64,000 nt of DNA from Gorsachius magnificus. Taxonomy: Eukaryota; Chordata; Aves; Pelecaniformes; Ardeidae. The notes under the pieces are model-generated. The model saw only the letters and a list, made by a program, of their open reading frames with translations. It made no database searches and was not told the origin of the DNA. The translations under genes and the position numbers were made by a program. The DNA lies in NCBI GenBank assembly GCA_034008185.1, contig CM067081.1:149078258-149142257 (forward strand), given 5' to 3'. Numbering within the stretch: position 1 is the first letter of the stretch; each line of letters starts with the position of its first letter. Shown one piece after another: positions 60,141 through 64,000 of the stretch.

Positions 60141-63100
60141 GCCAGGAGGCAGCGTCTCGGTGGCTGAAGCCATGCCAGCTGAAGCTTTCCAACAGCAAAG
60201 CTTTCTTATGCCCCGAACAAAGAGCCAATGTGGCTGGCGTTATTGATCTGTTCCATGCTTTGCTGCTTTTAACACGGCAGGAAAATACTGAGAGGAGTTT
60301 TAATTTGGCCAAATGATTTTAGACAAGGTTAATACAACTCATCGATAAATGCCACTTTTTATTAAGTTTTAATTACAATGTTATTTCAACAGGCTGGACA
60401 TGCCATGCCTCCTGAGTATAGCCGGTGGGTTGTTTTTTTTTTTTTTAAGGTGCACTTCCTTGAGCTTCGGTGATTAATTTCCATTGCGGACCTAGGAGCT
60501 GACAGGCTGCCGGAGAGCCCAACGTCTCAGCAAATTTCTTGGCCCGAGTCCCCCCCTGGCAATTACAGCTTCACGTCAGCGCTGCGATCGGTGATGCACA
60601 CTGGGCTGGGACTGCAGCGGGAGGAGCTGGGCTGGCGGTGTCAGAGCCATTAAGTGATCCACAGAATAAATGCAGTTGTTGGATCTTCTTTCTTCACACT
60701 AATGGAGGCTGTCCCTTCCAACAAGCTGCAGCCTGGCTGTGTCTCAGTGCCTGTGGCACAGCCCTCTGTGTGCATTTTATGAAGCCCGATATCTTGTATC
60801 GCAGTAGGGCCTCGCCGGGGCAGAAGCTGGAAGCAGAGTTTAGACCAAAATCTTTGAGCTTAGCACGCTGGAGTACCTTGATACATCTTCATCTTGGCCC
60901 AGAAAGGGTGCTGGTGGCTGCTAGGCCCCCTCTTCTCTGCGGGGGCTGGTGAGGATGGCACAAGTGCTGAGTGTTTCATCTTTCCTGTCATCTCCCAGAG
61001 GTGGGGTTTGATGCAGATGGGATCTGGTTCAGGTCCAACTCACAACAGGGTGGATAAAGAGAAACTACCAGAATCACTGGAGTCAGTCAGGAGTTCAGCT
61101 TGGCTTATAGCTCTTGTCTCCAGGGTGAAATCGTGAATACTCTTCCAGCATAAGAAGGGGCCTATGCACGCACGTATTACCCCTGAGGCAGAGCTCCCTT
61201 CTATGCACTGCCACTGCTTTCTGTCCCCAGCACCGTTTCAAAAACTTTGCTAAAACACAGTTATTTCTTATGCAGTTGGCTATTTCTCTATTCACTCCTT
61301 TTTTTTTTTTTTACAGTAACTTTCCACATGCTTTCCATGCAAGCAAGATCTTTATAAGAGCGGAGAACTTCACTGTTGCAGAAGGCACAGGGGTACCAAG
61401 CCACTGCTTGGTCGTAATGCTGCAAACCACCCCTCTCTCCACGCCTCGTACCTTCCCCAAAAGCCAGTGAAGTGGCGTTGGTGGTACCCAGCTTTTATCT
61501 CTGCAGGGAGTGCCTTACACAGACAGGCAGGGAAACTAGGGCTCAACGTTGTAGAGAACAGCGATGGAAAAGAAATGGTAGCCAACCTTAAGTGGCATTT
61601 GCTGTCAGATCAAAAGCAAGAGGGTAAAAAAGCCAGGGGTAAGATTCAGTGAAACCACAGTCCACAGGGACTAGTGCGTGGTTTGCCTCAGGTTGTATTA
61701 GGGCAGGGCTTGGCGGTGTTTAGGGAAGCAGAACTGAGGATTAGACCGCGGAACGAACACCAGTTATAACCCAGGCTCATCCCAACCACGTGGGGAGCTT
61801 GGGATACCGGTGAGGGGTGTCTGGTAAGGGTCTTCTCCTTTAAAATGCCCACTGCTGTTACCATGGGCACTTGTGGTGGTGTGGTGCTTGAGTCTGGAGA
61901 TTGGCAGCAGACTCCCTGGCATCTATACCTGCCTTGAGAAGGCTTACGCAGCATGGTAGCTAGTGTCAGGGCCCTGAGCACATCTCCTGGGGGTTTGGCT
62001 CCCTGGGCTCAGGCCTGACTTAGATAATTCTGCAGGTGTCTGATGTTGAAGAGAGCTCTTCAAGAAAGCTCTGCTAAAAAAGCCTCAATGAGGGCTTGTT
62101 CTTTTGTTCATTTGTAAGCTCAGGCACTTGGTCCCCACCTGGGCTACCTCGCAGCTCGGTTGCAGCCATGCCTGTGCCATGGACCCTGTTTATGCGGACC
62201 TTGGCCTGTGGACTTCAGTCCCCGACTTGACCTCGGACCTGTCTCCTCATCACGGATTTGCTCAGCAATCGCTGGACTCTTGGCTGAAACTGGTTACCGT
62301 CTGCTCCGCTCTTCTTGCTGGGGTACTGCGGGACTGTGCCTTTGCCAGGGTGGCCACTGCCCTGTGCCTGTCTTGCTGTCGCCCCCAGCTCCAAGCTCAC
62401 CTTCCCTCATGGAGCAGCCGGCTCTTGCTGCTTCCCCGCGGCTGACATGCTGATTGATGCCTACATCCCTGACGTGGCTTGTGATTTTGCCTTGGCTGTC
62501 ACCAAGGGAGTGAAACCACAGTGGGAAATAGAGTTGTCTGTCTGCAGAAGATGTATCGATCCGGCAGAATATAAAGGAAGCAGCTGCAAAGCAGCAATGG
62601 GCAGCATTCCTGCACGTATATGTGCCACATACCAAAATCTCAGTGCATGCTAGAGCCATGAGGGCTGTCTCTCAAAGTGAAGAAGGTCACGGGAACGGGG
62701 AATTTTAGGCAGATGGTGATAATGGCTCCCCAGGGCTCCTAACATGTCTCTCCGGAGGCAGGGGGCCATGCTAGATGTGGAGTGGGATCCCAGGGTAAGC
62801 CAGAAGGATTGGTCCCTGCAGCCATGCTTCCTCCCACAGCTGATGATCCAGGATACGCAGCGGGCCTCGTAGCAGCACATTCCCCGTCCCGTCGCACAGT
62901 GCATTGCTCACACAGGAGCCATTCTCGGAGCTGACAGTGAGGTTCAAGAGCCAATGCTTGTTCACCAGTGATTGAAAGAAGGTGGGCTTGAGATGTCTGT
63001 TCCCAGGGTGGGATGAGAGCCAGTTGTATCCCCATGATTATCAAAAGACATGGACTGTTTGGCGGGAAGACCCTACAAGCCATATCCTTGAAGCCTCTGC

Positions 63101-64000
63101 CTGTGCCTCATTTTGTGAGGTCTGTGATCATATTGCGGCTTGTTGCTGAAGGGCTTGCAAAAGTGGCACTTACTGTGCGCTTCATGCCTTCCTCGTCACC
63201 CAGGTTGGGTTGGGTGCATTGAGGACTTCTCTGCTTGCTGTGATGGTGCAGGTAACGCTGTAGTGCTTCAGGGACAAAGCATCTCTTAGGGCAATGCAGC
63301 AATTTAGGTGAAGGTAATATTGCACCTATCACTGCCTGCAGGACAGGGTTGGGAGGTGCCAGGGGACAAGAGGCAAAGTGTTCTGGGCTGGGCTGAAATG
63401 CCTCTGAAGAACAGGATGAACAAGTCTAGGCATGCCAGAAATGCCCTGAGTTTTTTCTGTAATGACCCCAAGTGGCTGGGCTCTTGTTGTTGAGTGTGTA
63501 CCCTGGCCGGGTGACTGTTGGTGCAATGGACATCCTTCACCTTGCTTTAATCTCTGTTGCTCAGGTGCTGCTACTGTTGCTAGCAATATAAATCCCCGCA
63601 GAGTGCAACCCTGCCTAAGAGGCTGGGTAACGCTTGGGGGGAATGATGTTTTGCTGGCAGCGCTGCTAGCTCTGACTGGCTTGAGGCCAGTGTCTGCATT
63701 TGCGGTGACGGTGTATGGAGGTACCTCCAAAGGGAACAAGGCACAAGCCTTGTTTTGACATCTCAAGGCTTTAATACAGTTTGGAGGTTTGCCTAGGCAG
63801 GATGAAGCTTGGCTACAAGACAGACAATTCTGGGGAGAGCAGTCAGGTTTTAACTCAAATGCTCCTCGCTGCCATTAATTTTGTAGTATAAACCCGAGCT
63901 AAATGCTAACGTGCTTACTTCATGCACGGGAGGGAAAGAAACCGTACACAGTGGGGTGACTTCTGAGCAGCTGAAGGTTGGGTGTAGCTGCCGGTGTATT
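60141..64000. other. Intergenic flank, nothing coding recognised
   Basis: T runs lie at about 60431-60446 and 61299-61312, the latter forming a splice-acceptor-like tract ending ACAG at 61316. An AT-rich repeat-free stretch is at 60290-60390. The segment 62110-62450 is C/T-rich with quasi-periodic GGACCTTGG/GGACTT words. Open frames here have no recognised motif, and no ADA2 exon was found. Confidence 0.45.

Noticed and set aside
61261..61316. T-rich tract ending ACAG, resembling a splice acceptor
   Set aside because: The T14 run alone explains the match; no donor or open frame supports an exon.
62315..62653. 112-codon plus-strand frame ending in a cysteine-containing segment
   Set aside because: It crosses the unassigned C/T-rich stretch, shows no signal peptide or domain that I recognise, and does not match ADA2.
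1..64000. tRNA, snRNA, microRNA, viral or LTR elements
   Set aside because: I looked for tRNA A/B boxes, known small RNA sequences, paired LTRs and retroviral protein motifs and saw nothing convincing; diverged copies could escape reading by eye.

Overview
The window reads as nuclear DNA of a bird. It contains a 5'-truncated CR1 LINE with the ATTCTATGAT-type 3' terminus typical of avian CR1, several much older CR1/L3-like and MIR-like fragments, one strong CpG island, and very little protein-coding sequence. There are no operons, CRISPR arrays, ribosomal or transfer RNA genes, and no intact viral genome. The only coding sequence I can name is the first coding exon of CECR2 on the minus strand (39639-39815). 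CECR2 is a DDT- and bromodomain-containing chromatin-remodelling factor. The exon has 59 codons, starts with the motif MCPEE, carries the conserved block LRSWWEVPAIAHFCSLF, and ends at a phase-0 GT splice donor. No second CECR2 exon was found to its left. Layout: (1) 1-39638 is best read as part of a very long CECR2 intron 1. It holds MIR-like SINE remnants (about 312-462, 2955-3100, 5768-5950, 17895-18010), ancient CR1 LINE remnants (4650-5262 and 8350-9085 on plus, 12255-12600 on minus), a younger CR1 (20193-20908, minus), a weak L2-like fragment (33147-33400), small tandem duplications, and a GC-rich block with a consensus TATA box (14380-15430). (2) About 38750-40690 is the CECR2 CpG-island promoter, with exon 1 inside it, GC boxes, and long G or C homopolymer runs on both sides of the exon. 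(3) 40700-64000 is 5' flanking or intergenic sequence upstream of CECR2. It holds an ancient CR1/L3-like element (42015-42430), a MIR-like SINE (48140-48375), a purine-rich strand-asymmetric tract (45190-45820), and a second, unexplained CpG-rich block (about 59200-60070). That block contains a possible plus-strand exon (59753-59923) next to a degenerate tandem repeat of about 83 bp. In human, the gene upstream of and divergent from CECR2 is ADA2 (recalled knowledge); I recognise none of its exons here. I found no convincing undescribed system. The best leads are the glycine-rich N-terminal extension of CECR2, the TATA-bearing intronic block, the candidate exon at 59.8 kb, a perfect 18-bp palindrome with everted nuclear-receptor half-sites (7436-7453), and several AT-rich, repeat-free stretches that may be conserved noncoding elements. 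All family assignments are pattern recognition from memory; no alignment or search was run.
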